A stretch of DNA of 15,590 bases, from assembly GCA_004555735.1 (NCBI GenBank), contig SFHH01000031.1, forward strand, positions 1-15,590, in the 5' to 3' direction. Each line of letters opens with the position of its first letter. Position 1 is the first letter of the stretch. Shown here piece by piece: positions 5,229-11,606 of this stretch. Position numbers and translations under genes: made by a program. Under the pieces are notes generated by a model. It saw only the letters and a list, made by a program, of their open reading frames with translations, had not been told where the DNA came from and did not search any database. The stretch is from Acidaminococcus fermentans. GTDB taxonomy: Bacteria > Bacillota_C > Negativicutes > Acidaminococcales > Acidaminococcaceae.

Positions 5229-7772
5229 ATGCAGGCAGAACGCTTGAGTGACGAAGTGCGTGGATTGTTGGAAGCTGCCCAGCAGCAAGCCGTTATGAAT
5301 TACAACCAGGAATTGACCACCGTCCATCTGCTGTCCGCCATGTGCAGCCAGCCGGACGGGTTCTTCAAGTTCGTGTTGAAGAGCCTGAACGTGGATGAGA
5401 CGCAGTTCAGCAGGGAAGTGGACCGTCTGCTGAAGCAGATCCCGTCCGTGAAGGGGTCTGATCAGCTGAGCATGAGCACCGGGCTGGCCCGGGTGTTCGC
5501 CCTGGCGGAAAAGGCAGCCGGCCAGAACCCGGTGACCGCGTCCCATTTGCTGGCCGCCCTGTGTGAGGACGGGGATACGGAAGTGGTGGACCTGTGCAAA
5601 AAGTACGGGATCACCCGCCGTGCCATCCGTGACCTGATTGACAAATATGAAAACAACGGGGATGCGGACGAAAACCGCAAGACCCTGGAGAAATTCGGCC
5701 AGGACCTGACCCGGAAAGCCCGGGAGGGGAAGCTGGACCCAGTGATCGGCCGTGACGATGAGATCCGTCGGACCATCGAGATCCTGTCCCGCCGGAAAAA
5801 GAACAACCCGGTGCTGATCGGTGAACCGGGTGTGGGCAAAACCGCCATTGTGGAAGGGCTGGCCCGCCGGATCGTGGCCGGTGATGTGCCGGAATCCCTG
5901 AAGAATAAGACCCTGTATGCTCTGGACCTGGCGTCCCTGGTGGCTGGGGCCAAGTACAGAGGGGAATTTGAAGAACGACTGAAGAAAGTCTTGAAGATCG
6001 TGTCCGATTCCGCCGGTCAGATCATCATGTTCATCGATGAACTGCACACGGTGGTGGGGGCCGGGGCTTCCGAAGGCTCCATGGATGCCGGGAACATCCT
6101 GAAACCCATGCTGGCCAGAGGGGAACTCCGGTGCATCGGTGCCACCACTCTGAAGGAATACCGGAAGTACATTGAAAAGGATTCCGCCCTGGAACGGCGT
6201 TTCCAGCCGGTACTGGTGACGGAACCCAGCGTGGAGGACACCATTTCCATCTTGAGAGGGCTGAAGGAACGGTACGAAGTCCATCATGGGGTCCGGATCA
6301 AGGATTCCGCCCTGGTAGCGGCCGCAACCCTGAGCAACCGGTACATCAATGACCGGTTCCTGCCGGATAAGGCCATCGACCTGGTAGATGAAGCTGCGGC
6401 CCGTCTGCGGGTGGAAATCGATTCCATGCCTACGGAACTGGATGAAAGCCGTCGGCGGATGCTCCAGCTCCAGATCGAGGAACAGGCTCTGTCCAAGGAA
6501 GAGGACGACGCATCCAAGGCCCGTCTGGAAAAGATCAAGGAGGAACTGGCCAAGCTGAAGAGTGAAAACGACAAGCTCATGGACCAGTGGAAGGCCGAAA
6601 AGGGCGGCATTGCCAAGATCCGTCAGGTGAAGAAGGACATGGACAATGTGAAGAAGGAAATGGAAGAGGCGGAGCGGTCCTATGACCTGAACCGTCTGGC
6701 GGAACTGAAGTATGGCAAGCTGCCGGAACTCCAGAAACAGCTGGCAGCTCTGGAAAAAGAGGAACATTCCGACAAGCGCCTGCTGAAGGAAGAAGTGGAC
6801 GAGGATGATATCGCCAAGGTGGTCAGCACCTGGACGGGGATCCCTGTGAACCGTCTGATGGAAGGAGAAAAGAAGAAACTGGCCCATCTGCCGGAGATCC
6901 TCCACAAACGGGTCATCGGCCAGGACGAAGCGGTGGAAGCCGTCAGCGAAGCCGTCATCCGGGCCCGGGCCGGGATCAAGGATCCCAACAAGCCCATCGG
7001 CTCCTTCATCTTCCTGGGGCCTACCGGTGTGGGCAAGACCGAACTGGCCAAGGCTCTGGCGGAAGTGCTGTTCAATGATGAAAAGAGCATCATCCGGATC
7101 GATATGAGCGAATACATGGAGAAACATACGGTGTCCCGTCTGATCGGTGCCCCTCCTGGTTATGTGGGCTATGAAGAGGGCGGCCAGCTGACGGAAGCCG
7201 TGCGGCGCCATCCCTATTCCGTGATCCTGTTCGATGAAATCGAAAAGGCCCACCCGGATGTGTTCAATGTGTTGCTGCAGGTACTGGACGACGGCCGTCT
7301 GACCGATGGCCAGGGCCGGATGGTGGATTTCAAGAACACCCTGATCATCATGACCAGCAACCTGGGGTCCCATGAGATCATGGAAAAGAAGGGCAATATC
7401 AGCAAGGACGAAGTCCGGAGCATGCTGATGAAGTTCTTCCGGCCGGAATTCCTGAACCGGGTGGACGACATCGTGGTGTTCAAACCCCTGCAGGAAGAAC
7501 AGCTGAAAGACATTGTACGGCTGATCCTGGACCATCTGGGCAGCCGGCTGCATAGCCAGTTGGAACTGACTCTGACGGCCACCGACGATGCCATCGCCTA
7601 CCTGGCCAAAGCCGGGTTCGACCCTGCCTTTGGGGCCCGTCCTCTGAAGAGACTGATTGTCCACACGGTGGAAACCGTGGTGAGCAACAAGATCGTCCGG
7701 GGCGAGATCCAGAGAGGGGACCACATCGAAGTGGTGTTCCAGGACGGGAACATCGATGTGGTGAAGAAGTGA
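5229..7772 (+). CDS. clpB: ClpB, Hsp100 disaggregase ATPase
   Basis: This is an 847-residue hexameric AAA+ chaperone, close to the usual length of about 860. With DnaK/DnaJ/GrpE it threads aggregated proteins through its pore. Domains in order are the Clp N-domain (about 1-145), NBD1 with Walker A GEPGVGKT at 198-205 and Walker B ending in D270-E271, the coiled-coil M-domain (about 400-525) that separates ClpB from ClpA/ClpX, NBD2 with Walker A GPTGVGKT at 597-604 and Walker B ending in D669-E670, and the D2-small domain to the end (FGARPLKR). There is no ClpP-binding IGF-type loop in evidence, in keeping with a disaggregase. The start is ATG 5229 with GGAGG at 5216-5220. The reading frame stays open far upstream (to 4533), but that part overlaps the CYTH gene. 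It is monocistronic, with its own promoter and a terminator 5 bases after the stop. Confidence 0.97.
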   Translation: MQAERLSDEVRGLLEAAQQQAVMNYNQELTTVHLLSAMCSQPDGFFKFVLKSLNVDETQFSREVDRLLKQIPSVKGSDQLSMSTGLARVFALAEKAAGQNPVTASHLLAALCEDGDTEVVDLCKKYGITRRAIRDLIDKYENNGDADENRKTLEKFGQDLTRKAREGKLDPVIGRDDEIRRTIEILSRRKKNNPVLIGEPGVGKTAIVEGLARRIVAGDVPESLKNKTLYALDLASLVAGAKYRGEFEERLKKVLKIVSDSAGQIIMFIDELHTVVGAGASEGSMDAGNILKPMLARGELRCIGATTLKEYRKYIEKDSALERRFQPVLVTEPSVEDTISILRGLKERYEVHHGVRIKDSALVAAATLSNRYINDRFLPDKAIDLVDEAAARLRVEIDSMPTELDESRRRMLQLQIEEQALSKEEDDASKARLEKIKEELAKLKSENDKLMDQWKAEKGGIAKIRQVKKDMDNVKKEMEEAERSYDLNRLAELKYGKLPELQKQLAALEKEEHSDKRLLKEEVDEDDIAKVVSTWTGIPVNRLMEGEKKKLAHLPEILHKRVIGQDEAVEAVSEAVIRARAGIKDPNKPIGSFIFLGPTGVGKTELAKALAEVLFNDEKSIIRIDMSEYMEKHTVSRLIGAPPGYVGYEEGGQLTEAVRRHPYSVILFDEIEKAHPDVFNVLLQVLDDGRLTDGQGRMVDFKNTLIIMTSNLGSHEIMEKKGNISKDEVRSMLMKFFRPEFLNRVDDIVVFKPLQEEQLKDIVRLILDHLGSRLHSQLELTLTATDDAIAYLAKAGFDPAFGARPLKRLIVHTVETVVSNKIVRGEIQRGDHIEVVFQDGNIDVVKK

Positions 7773-7776
7773 ATAA

Positions 7777-7814
7777 AAAGGGGGATGTTGCACGTGAACT
7801 GCAACATCCCCTTT
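7777..7814 (+). terminator. Terminator of clpB
   Basis: GGGGATGTTGCA (7781-7792) pairs perfectly with TGCAACATCCCC (7800-7811), with AAA/TTT extensions and one bulged G. The loop is CGTGAAC. The T-tract is only three bases long. Confidence 0.75.
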
Positions 7815-7823
7815 GTCTAGGGA

Positions 7824-7834
7824 CAGCAAAGCTG
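7824..7834. repeat. CAGCAAAGCTG mini-hairpin, copy 1
   Basis: CAGC-AAA-GCTG lies between the clpB terminator and the left heptad array. The same 11 bases recur at 12885-12895 in the other large heptad site, which suggests a shared module. Confidence 0.5.
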
Positions 7835-7837
7835 CCC

Positions 7838-7858
7838 GTCACTGGTCACTTGTCACTG
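7838..7858. repeat. Site A, left heptad array (GTCACTN x3)
   Basis: Three head-to-tail 7-base units fit GTCACTK (third base of the last two positions T or G). They are the inverted complement of the array at 7999-8026: 7838-7858 can pair with 8006-8026 with about two non-Watson-Crick positions. Confidence 0.8.
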
Positions 7859-7998
7859 GCTGAAGGATAAAATTTGCAAGCAAATTTTTGAATGTACAAA
7901 ATCGGGTTTTTTACTGCTAAAATCATTGTTTCTATTTTCCGTACATTCTTGGTTTTATATTATCTGGGGAACCCGCAGCCCGGGTTCCTTCCGGCGTC
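7859..7998. other. Non-coding interior of site A with nested inverted repeats
   Basis: The 140 AT-rich bases hold three inverted repeats. AAATTTGC (7870-7877) faces GCAAATTT (7880-7887). GAATGTAC (7890-7897) faces GTACATTC (7941-7948). GGAACCCG (7968-7975) faces CGGGTTCC (7981-7988). The one open frame that crosses it (7892-8134) runs through the heptads and the next terminator and has no ribosome site, so I see no gene. Confidence 0.5.
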
Positions 7999-8026
7999 TA
8001 GTGACCAGAGACAAGTGACTAGTGAC
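7999..8026. repeat. Site A, right heptad array (NAGTGAC-type x4)
   Basis: Four consecutive 7-base units end in GAC: TAGTGAC, CAGAGAC, AAGTGAC, TAGTGAC. The array stops four bases before the hairpin of the ohrR terminator. Confidence 0.8.
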
Positions 8027-8029
8027 CCC

Positions 8030-8067
8030 AAAAGAGGGGCTGCTGCGCATGCAGCAGCCCCTCTTTT
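8030..8067. terminator. Bidirectional terminator at the end of ohrR
   Basis: GAGGGGCTGCTGC (8034-8046) pairs with GCAGCAGCCCCTC (8051-8063) around GCAT, with AAAA/TTTT flanks on both sides. It terminates ohrR on the minus strand, whose stop codon (8067-8069) abuts it, and can also catch plus-strand read-through. Confidence 0.85.
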
Positions 8068-8525
8068 TACCCCTCCAGCACGTGGAGGATCCGGTAAAGT
8101 TTTTCTTTCAGATCGGCCACTTCTTCGGCTGTGAACAGGGGACCTTTCCGGTTGATCAGGCAGCCCATGGCATGGGGGACCTGCAGGGCTTTGTCCCGGA
8201 GAGCCAGGCCGGCAGGGGTGATTTCCACCACCACCACCCGTTCGTCATCGGGCTTCCGGTAGCGCTTCACATAGCCCACGGTCTCCAGCTTCTTCAGCAC
8301 CGGGGTCAGGGTTCCGGAATCCAGGTACAGCCGTTTTCCCAGGTCGTGCATGGTGATGGCTTTTTCTTCCCAGAGCACCATCATGGTTACATACTGGGCA
8401 TAGGTGAGACCGATTTCTTTCAGGAAGGGAGTGTAGCCAGCCACAATCTTTCGGGCGCTGGCATACAGGGGAAAGCAGAGCTGGTTCCCCAACAGCAGGG
8501 GATTGCAGGCATCCTTTTCGTTCAT
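8067..8525 (-). CDS. ohrR: OhrR, organic-peroxide-sensing MarR-family repressor
   Basis: This is a 152-residue winged-helix dimer of the MarR family. The OhrR signature is clear: the sensing cysteine C17 in QLCFPLYA, then Y21, Y31 and Y42 at exactly the offsets (+4, +14, +25) of C15, Y19, Y29 and Y40 in B. subtilis OhrR. LYLDSGTLTPVLKKLE is the DNA-reading helix and RKPDDERVVVV the wing. It is a one-Cys type by this motif, though C7 and a later Cys in AMGCLIN could serve as resolving partners. I prefer ATG 8525 (GGAGGT ends 10 bases upstream); ATG 8534 is in frame but only 1-2 bases from the ribosome site. No ohr gene is adjacent; instead it diverges from rubrerythrin, its likely target along with itself. 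Confidence 0.9.
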   Translation of the reverse strand: MNEKDACNPLLLGNQLCFPLYASARKIVAGYTPFLKEIGLTYAQYVTMMVLWEEKAITMHDLGKRLYLDSGTLTPVLKKLETVGYVKRYRKPDDERVVVVEITPAGLALRDKALQVPHAMGCLINRKGPLFTAEEVADLKEKLYRILHVLEG

Positions 8526-8568
8526 ATTGATCATACCTCCAGTACGGAAAAACTTTTGGCTGTACTTT

Positions 8569-8597
8569 ATTGTAGCAGGAAGAAAACATGAAAACAA
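8569..8597 (-). promoter_or_regulatory. Predicted ohrR promoter with OhrR-like operator
   Basis: On the minus strand TTGTTT (8592-8597) is followed after 17 bases by TACAAT (8569-8574). The -10 box lies inside TACTTTATTGTA (8563-8574), whose TAC...ATTGTA ends resemble the OhrR operator TACAATT-AATTGTA. This suggests autorepression. Confidence 0.45.
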
Positions 8598-8601
8598 ATA
8601 A

Positions 8602-8631
8602 AATTTAACAAAATCTAATTTGACAAAATTA
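8602..8631 (+). repeat. Tandem 15-base repeat over the rubrerythrin -35 box
   Basis: Two adjacent 15-base units (8602-8616 and 8617-8631) match at 12 of 15 positions. The shared core is AATTT-R-ACAAAAT. The second unit contains the -35 TTGACA. One unit per helical turn and a half is suggestive of an operator. Confidence 0.45.
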
Positions 8632-8648
8632 AATAAAGCCGGTATAAT
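8620..8648 (+). promoter_or_regulatory. Perfect consensus promoter of rubrerythrin
   Basis: TTGACA (8620-8625) is followed after exactly 17 bases by TATAAT (8643-8648), with 12 of 12 consensus bases. It should be very strong when not repressed. Confidence 0.85.
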
Positions 8649-8690
8649 GATTTTCGCAAGAGGCTGATGGCCATAAGAAAAGAAACAGAG

Positions 8691-8710
8691 GGCACCGCTT
8701 GCCCGGTGCC
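8691..8710 (+). promoter_or_regulatory. Leader hairpin of the rubrerythrin mRNA
   Basis: GGCACCG (8691-8697) pairs with CGGTGCC (8704-8710), ending 11 bases before the AGGAGG ribosome site (8722-8727). There is no T-tract, so it is more likely an mRNA-stabilising stem than a terminator. Confidence 0.45.
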
Positions 8711-8735
8711 AAGAGGAAAACAGGAGGAAAAGACT

Positions 8736-9281
8736 ATGAGCATTTACGGACAGGCAAAAGGAACGGAACTGGAATCCATCATGAAGACCATGATGCAGGC
8801 TGAAGCCAACGGCACCATGATGTATTACGCACTGGCCCGGCTGGCCAAGGAACAGGGCTATGATGATCTGGTGCCCATGTTCATCGAAGCCGCTAACCAG
8901 GAAGCGGTCCATGCAGGCTTCTACGCCGTGATCAGCGGGAAATATCCCCAGGATTTCTGGGGTCTGGTGAAAACCCTCCAGAAGGCGGAAACCAATGGGG
9001 AAGCCCAGGTGAAAGCCATGGCCGACAAGGTGCGGGCTGCCGGTTTTGCCGAAGCCGCTGACGAAATGGAAGTGTTCGCCAAACAGGAAGGCCACCATGG
9101 CGTGCTGATGGGCGAAATCCTGGCCCGGTATCCTCAGGGAGAAAAGAAGGAAAAGGCCAAGAAGGTCTATGTGTGCCCGGTATGCGGATATGAATACGAA
9201 GGGGACATCAACAGCGAAAGCGACGACTGGGTCTGCCCTCTCTGTGGCCAGCCCAAGAGCGTGTTCAAAGAAGTGAAATAA
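8736..9281 (+). CDS. rbr: Rubrerythrin (peroxide reductase)
   Basis: This is a 181-residue cytoplasmic non-heme iron protein that reduces hydrogen peroxide to water in anaerobes. The N-terminal four-helix ferritin-like domain (1-135) has di-iron ligands E23, E56 and H59 (ANQEAVHAG), E85/E89 (KAETNGEA) and E118/H121 (KQEGHH). The C-terminal rubredoxin-like domain has C147-x2-C150 and C167-x2-C170 for an Fe(SCys)4 site. The 16 residues between the cysteine pairs exceed the 12 of classical rubrerythrin and look more like a full rubredoxin knuckle (DDWVCPLCGQPKSVF). The start is ATG 8736 with AGGAGG eight bases upstream. An in-frame ATG at 8667 would lie about 20 bases from the predicted transcription start without a ribosome site. 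It is probably repressed by the divergent OhrR, and PerR control is also possible. Confidence 0.95.
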   Translation: MSIYGQAKGTELESIMKTMMQAEANGTMMYYALARLAKEQGYDDLVPMFIEAANQEAVHAGFYAVISGKYPQDFWGLVKTLQKAETNGEAQVKAMADKVRAAGFAEAADEMEVFAKQEGHHGVLMGEILARYPQGEKKEKAKKVYVCPVCGYEYEGDINSESDDWVCPLCGQPKSVFKEVK

Positions 9282-9289
9282 GAGGATGA

Positions 9290-9334
9290 AAAGGGGCTGC
9301 GAAAAAATGAGGACTCATTTTTCACAGCCCCTTT
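9290..9334 (+). terminator. Terminator of rubrerythrin
   Basis: AAAGGGGCTG (9290-9299) pairs with CAGCCCCTTT (9325-9334). Inside, GAAAAAATGAG (9301-9311) pairs with CTCATTTTTC (9314-9323) with one bulged A, giving a long stem with a tiny loop. The T-tract is three bases. Confidence 0.75.
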
Positions 9335-9335
9335 G

Positions 9336-9371
9336 GTCACGAGCCTCGACCCGTGACTCGCGACCTGCGAC
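9336..9371. repeat. Site B, compact heptad array
   Basis: One GTC-type unit, GTCACGA (9336-9342), is followed at 9344-9371 by four in-phase units ending in GAC: CCTCGAC, CCGTGAC, TCGCGAC, CTGCGAC. GTCACG and CGTGAC (9352-9357) are inverted copies. The array fills the whole space between two hairpins, one base away from each. Confidence 0.65.
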
Positions 9372-9372
9372 T

Positions 9373-9398
9373 GGGGGTGTGAATTTTTTCACACCCCC
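9373..9398. terminator. Terminator between rubrerythrin and the LysR gene
   Basis: GGGGGTGTGAA (9373-9383) pairs perfectly with TTCACACCCCC (9388-9398) around TTTT. CTTTTATTTT follows on the plus strand. It lies 4 bases beyond the stop codon of the minus-strand LysR gene and may serve both directions. Confidence 0.75.
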
Positions 9399-9401
9399 CT
9401 T

Positions 9402-10277
9402 TTATTTTGCGAAATTCTGCAGCAGAAGTTCCTGGAAGGCCTGGACCGCCGGGGAAAACTGGTGGTCTTTTTTCCAGATCAGGGACAGCTGGTCCGTGAG
9501 GGGCGGATCACAGGGCCGGAAGCACAGGGGAGAGCCGGTGGTGTTGATGAGGCCGTCGAAGCCCATGGCGCAGCCCAGGCCTCCGGCTACCATTTTTGCC
9601 GCATTGGTCAGAAGGGTGTAGGTGCCGATGATGTTCAGCTCTTCCAGCGGTTTTCCCAGCCAGGTCTGGAGCATGCCGGATTTCAGGGCCTGCTGGGACA
9701 GGATCAGGGGCAGGTCCCGGATTTGTTCCGGGGTCAGGCTGCATTGGGAAGCCAGGGGATGGGTCCGGGGCAGCAGGATGCCCCACCGGTCTTCCTGATC
9801 CAGGGGTACGCTTGCGAATTTTTCCGGGTCCGAAGGGCCGTACACCAGCCCCAGATCCAGGAGTCCTTTGTTCAGCCGTTCCCGGACCCCTTCCCCATCA
9901 CTGCTGAAGATCCGGTACCGGATCCCCGGATGCTGCCGGGAAAAGCCAACGGCCACCTGGGAAATCAGCCGGATCACGTCGGTTTCCCCGGTGCCCAGGT
10001 AAATGTCCCCGGCGATTTCGGCGGAGGAGCGGATTTCGGACCGGGTCTTCCGGTACAGTTCCAACAGTTCTTCCGCCCGTTTCCGGAACAGGATCCCTTC
10101 CGGAGTCAGGGACAGCCGGCGGTTTTCCCGGTAGAACAGGGGTCTGACCAGCTCTTCTTCCAGGGCCTTCAGCTGCCGAGACAGGGTGGGCTGGGTAATA
10201 TGGATGATCTGGGCCGCTCGGGTAATGTTGTTTTCCCGGGCAATCACCAGAAAGTTTTCCAGGGTTTCCATATCCAT
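9402..10277 (-). CDS. LysR-family transcriptional regulator
   Basis: This is a 291-residue LTTR of typical length. The N-terminal winged helix-turn-helix (1-60) shows the family pattern LENFLVIARENNITRAAQ, then QPTLSRQLKALEEEL and LFYRENRRLSLTPEG. A linker helix runs to about 88, and the rest is a periplasmic-binding-protein-like effector domain (GDIYLGTGETD at its start, LLTNAAKMVAGGLGCAMGFDGL near the hinge). The start is ATG 10277 with GGAGG seven bases upstream. It diverges from the Fe-ADH/hydrolase operon across a 142-base gap with a palindrome, so it most likely activates or represses that operon and itself. The effector is unknown. Confidence 0.92.
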   Translation of the reverse strand: MDMETLENFLVIARENNITRAAQIIHITQPTLSRQLKALEEELVRPLFYRENRRLSLTPEGILFRKRAEELLELYRKTRSEIRSSAEIAGDIYLGTGETDVIRLISQVAVGFSRQHPGIRYRIFSSDGEGVRERLNKGLLDLGLVYGPSDPEKFASVPLDQEDRWGILLPRTHPLASQCSLTPEQIRDLPLILSQQALKSGMLQTWLGKPLEELNIIGTYTLLTNAAKMVAGGLGCAMGFDGLINTTGSPLCFRPCDPPLTDQLSLIWKKDHQFSPAVQAFQELLLQNFAK

Positions 10278-10297
10278 GGTATCTCCTCCTTGATCCC

Positions 10298-10306
10298 ATT
10301 ATACCA
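10298..10306 (-). promoter_or_regulatory. Extended -10 promoter of the LysR gene
   Basis: On the minus strand TGG is followed directly by TATAAT (10298-10303). No good -35 box is seen at 16-18 bases upstream. Confidence 0.5.
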
Positions 10307-10330
10307 TGCAGTAAACGTATTAAATGAGAT

Positions 10331-10347
10331 TAAAATAAAGAATTTTA
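10331..10347. promoter_or_regulatory. Palindrome, candidate LysR-regulator binding site
   Basis: TAAAAT-N5-ATTTTA is a perfect 6+6 inverted repeat. It has the T-N11-A layout inside it and ends on the -35 box of the ADH promoter, the position expected for an LTTR activator or repressor. AT-richness makes chance possible. Confidence 0.45.
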
Positions 10348-10372
10348 CATGAAAAGACATTCCCCTTATACT
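10344..10372 (+). promoter_or_regulatory. Predicted promoter of the ADH/hydrolase operon
   Basis: TTTACA (10344-10349) is followed after 17 bases by TATACT (10367-10372). Each box matches 5 of 6 consensus bases. Confidence 0.6.
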
Positions 10373-10419
10373 GAAGATGTCAAACGAATGCAGCCAACAA
10401 ATGCAAAGGAGAAAAATAT

Positions 10420-11589
10420 ATGCTTGGAAATTTTACCTATGAAAATCCCACCAAAGTGTTCTTCGGCCGGGGTGCCGTGGAAAACCTGGCTGAAGCCCTG
10501 AAACCCTACGGCAGCCAGGTGGTACTGGTTTACGGGGGAGGTTCCATCAAAAAGAACGGCATTTATGACGCCGTATGCCACCAGCTGGAAGCCGCCGGCA
10601 AAGATGTGACGGAAATCTCCGGGGTCATGCCCAACCCTACCATCGACAAACTCCGGGAAGGCATTGCCACTGCCCGGCAGCACAAGGCGGACTTCATCCT
10701 GGCGGTAGGGGGCGGCTCCTGCATCGACTATGCCAAGGCCCTGGGCATGTCCATCCATGAAGAGGAAGATCCCTGGGACAAATACTTCCTGCGGTTCGAA
10801 GAACCCACCTGTGAAGTTGTGCCGGTGGGCTGTGTGCTCACCATGGTGGGGACCGGGTCCGAAATGAACGCCGGCTCCGTGATCACCAACCCGGCAACGA
10901 AAGAGAAACGTGGCAAGGCCTTTGCCGATGTACGGGTGTTCCCCCGGTTCGCTATCATGGATCCCTCCTACACCATGACCTTGCCCAAGTACCAGATGGT
11001 ATCCGGCATCTACGATATGTTCAACCACATCTGTGAACAGTATTTTTCCGGCATCGACGACAACACCAGCGATTATCTGGCAGAAGGGCTCATGCGGTCC
11101 GTGATCCATGCCAGTCGGATCGCCATCCGGAATCCCCAGGATTATGAAACCCGGAGCAACCTGATGTGGGATGCCACCTGGGCTCTGAACACCCTGATCG
11201 CCAAGGGCAAGACCACCGACTGGATGGTCCATATGCTGGGGCAGGCAGTGGGCGGGGTGACCAGCGCAGCTCATGGCATGACCCTGGCGGCGGTATCCCC
11301 TGCCTATTACCGGCACATCCTGCCCTACGGCCTGCCCAAATTCAAGCGGTTTGCGGAAACGGTATGGAATGTGGATCCCGCCGGGAAAAGCGACCGGAAG
11401 ATTGCCGAAGAAGGCATCCAGGCCATGGAAGTATGGATGGGAGAGCTGGGACTGGCCAGGAACCTGCGGGAACTGGGGGCCACCGAAGACATGATCCCGG
11501 CTATGGTCAAGGGGACCCTGATCCTGGACGGCGGCTATAAAGTCCTGGATCAGAAGGAAATCGAAGAAATCTTCCGGGAAAGCCTGTGA
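10420..11589 (+). CDS. Iron-dependent alcohol dehydrogenase (butanol dehydrogenase/YqhD-like)
   Basis: This is a 389-residue cytoplasmic group III (Fe-ADH) oxidoreductase that reduces aldehydes to alcohols with NAD(P)H. The dinucleotide domain carries GGGS at 39-42 and again at 97-100 (AVGGGSCID), and TGSEMN at 145-150. The metal ligands fit the YqhD set: D199 and H203 in YDMFNH, H271 in WMVHML, H285 in AAHGM. The opening FTYENPTKVFFGRG is typical of the BDH/YqhD/YugJ subgroup. The start is ATG 10420 behind AAAGGAG. It forms an operon with the exported hydrolase (17 bases between stop and start) and diverges from a LysR regulator. It may form fermentation alcohols or detoxify aldehydes; the sequence does not decide between them. 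Confidence 0.93.
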   Translation: MLGNFTYENPTKVFFGRGAVENLAEALKPYGSQVVLVYGGGSIKKNGIYDAVCHQLEAAGKDVTEISGVMPNPTIDKLREGIATARQHKADFILAVGGGSCIDYAKALGMSIHEEEDPWDKYFLRFEEPTCEVVPVGCVLTMVGTGSEMNAGSVITNPATKEKRGKAFADVRVFPRFAIMDPSYTMTLPKYQMVSGIYDMFNHICEQYFSGIDDNTSDYLAEGLMRSVIHASRIAIRNPQDYETRSNLMWDATWALNTLIAKGKTTDWMVHMLGQAVGGVTSAAHGMTLAAVSPAYYRHILPYGLPKFKRFAETVWNVDPAGKSDRKIAEEGIQAMEVWMGELGLARNLRELGATEDMIPAMVKGTLILDGGYKVLDQKEIEEIFRESL

Positions 11590-11606
11590 GAGGAAAGGAG
11601 ACGGCA

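Noticed and set aside
5184..7829. 881-codon open frame antisense to clpB
   Set aside because: It mirrors clpB over its full length and crosses the clpB terminator; the translation resembles no protein. Same codon-bias artefact.
7968..7988. tRNA-like T-arm
   Set aside because: The GGAACCCG/CGGGTTCC hairpin has no cloverleaf around it and its 5-base loop does not fit a T-loop.
7838..8026. CRISPR array
   Set aside because: The repeat units are 7 bases long and adjacent, with no spacers and no cas genes nearby.
7892..8134. 80-codon plus-strand frame between clpB and ohrR
   Set aside because: It runs through repeats, a terminator and the end of ohrR, with no ribosome site and no protein-like pattern after the first 25 residues.
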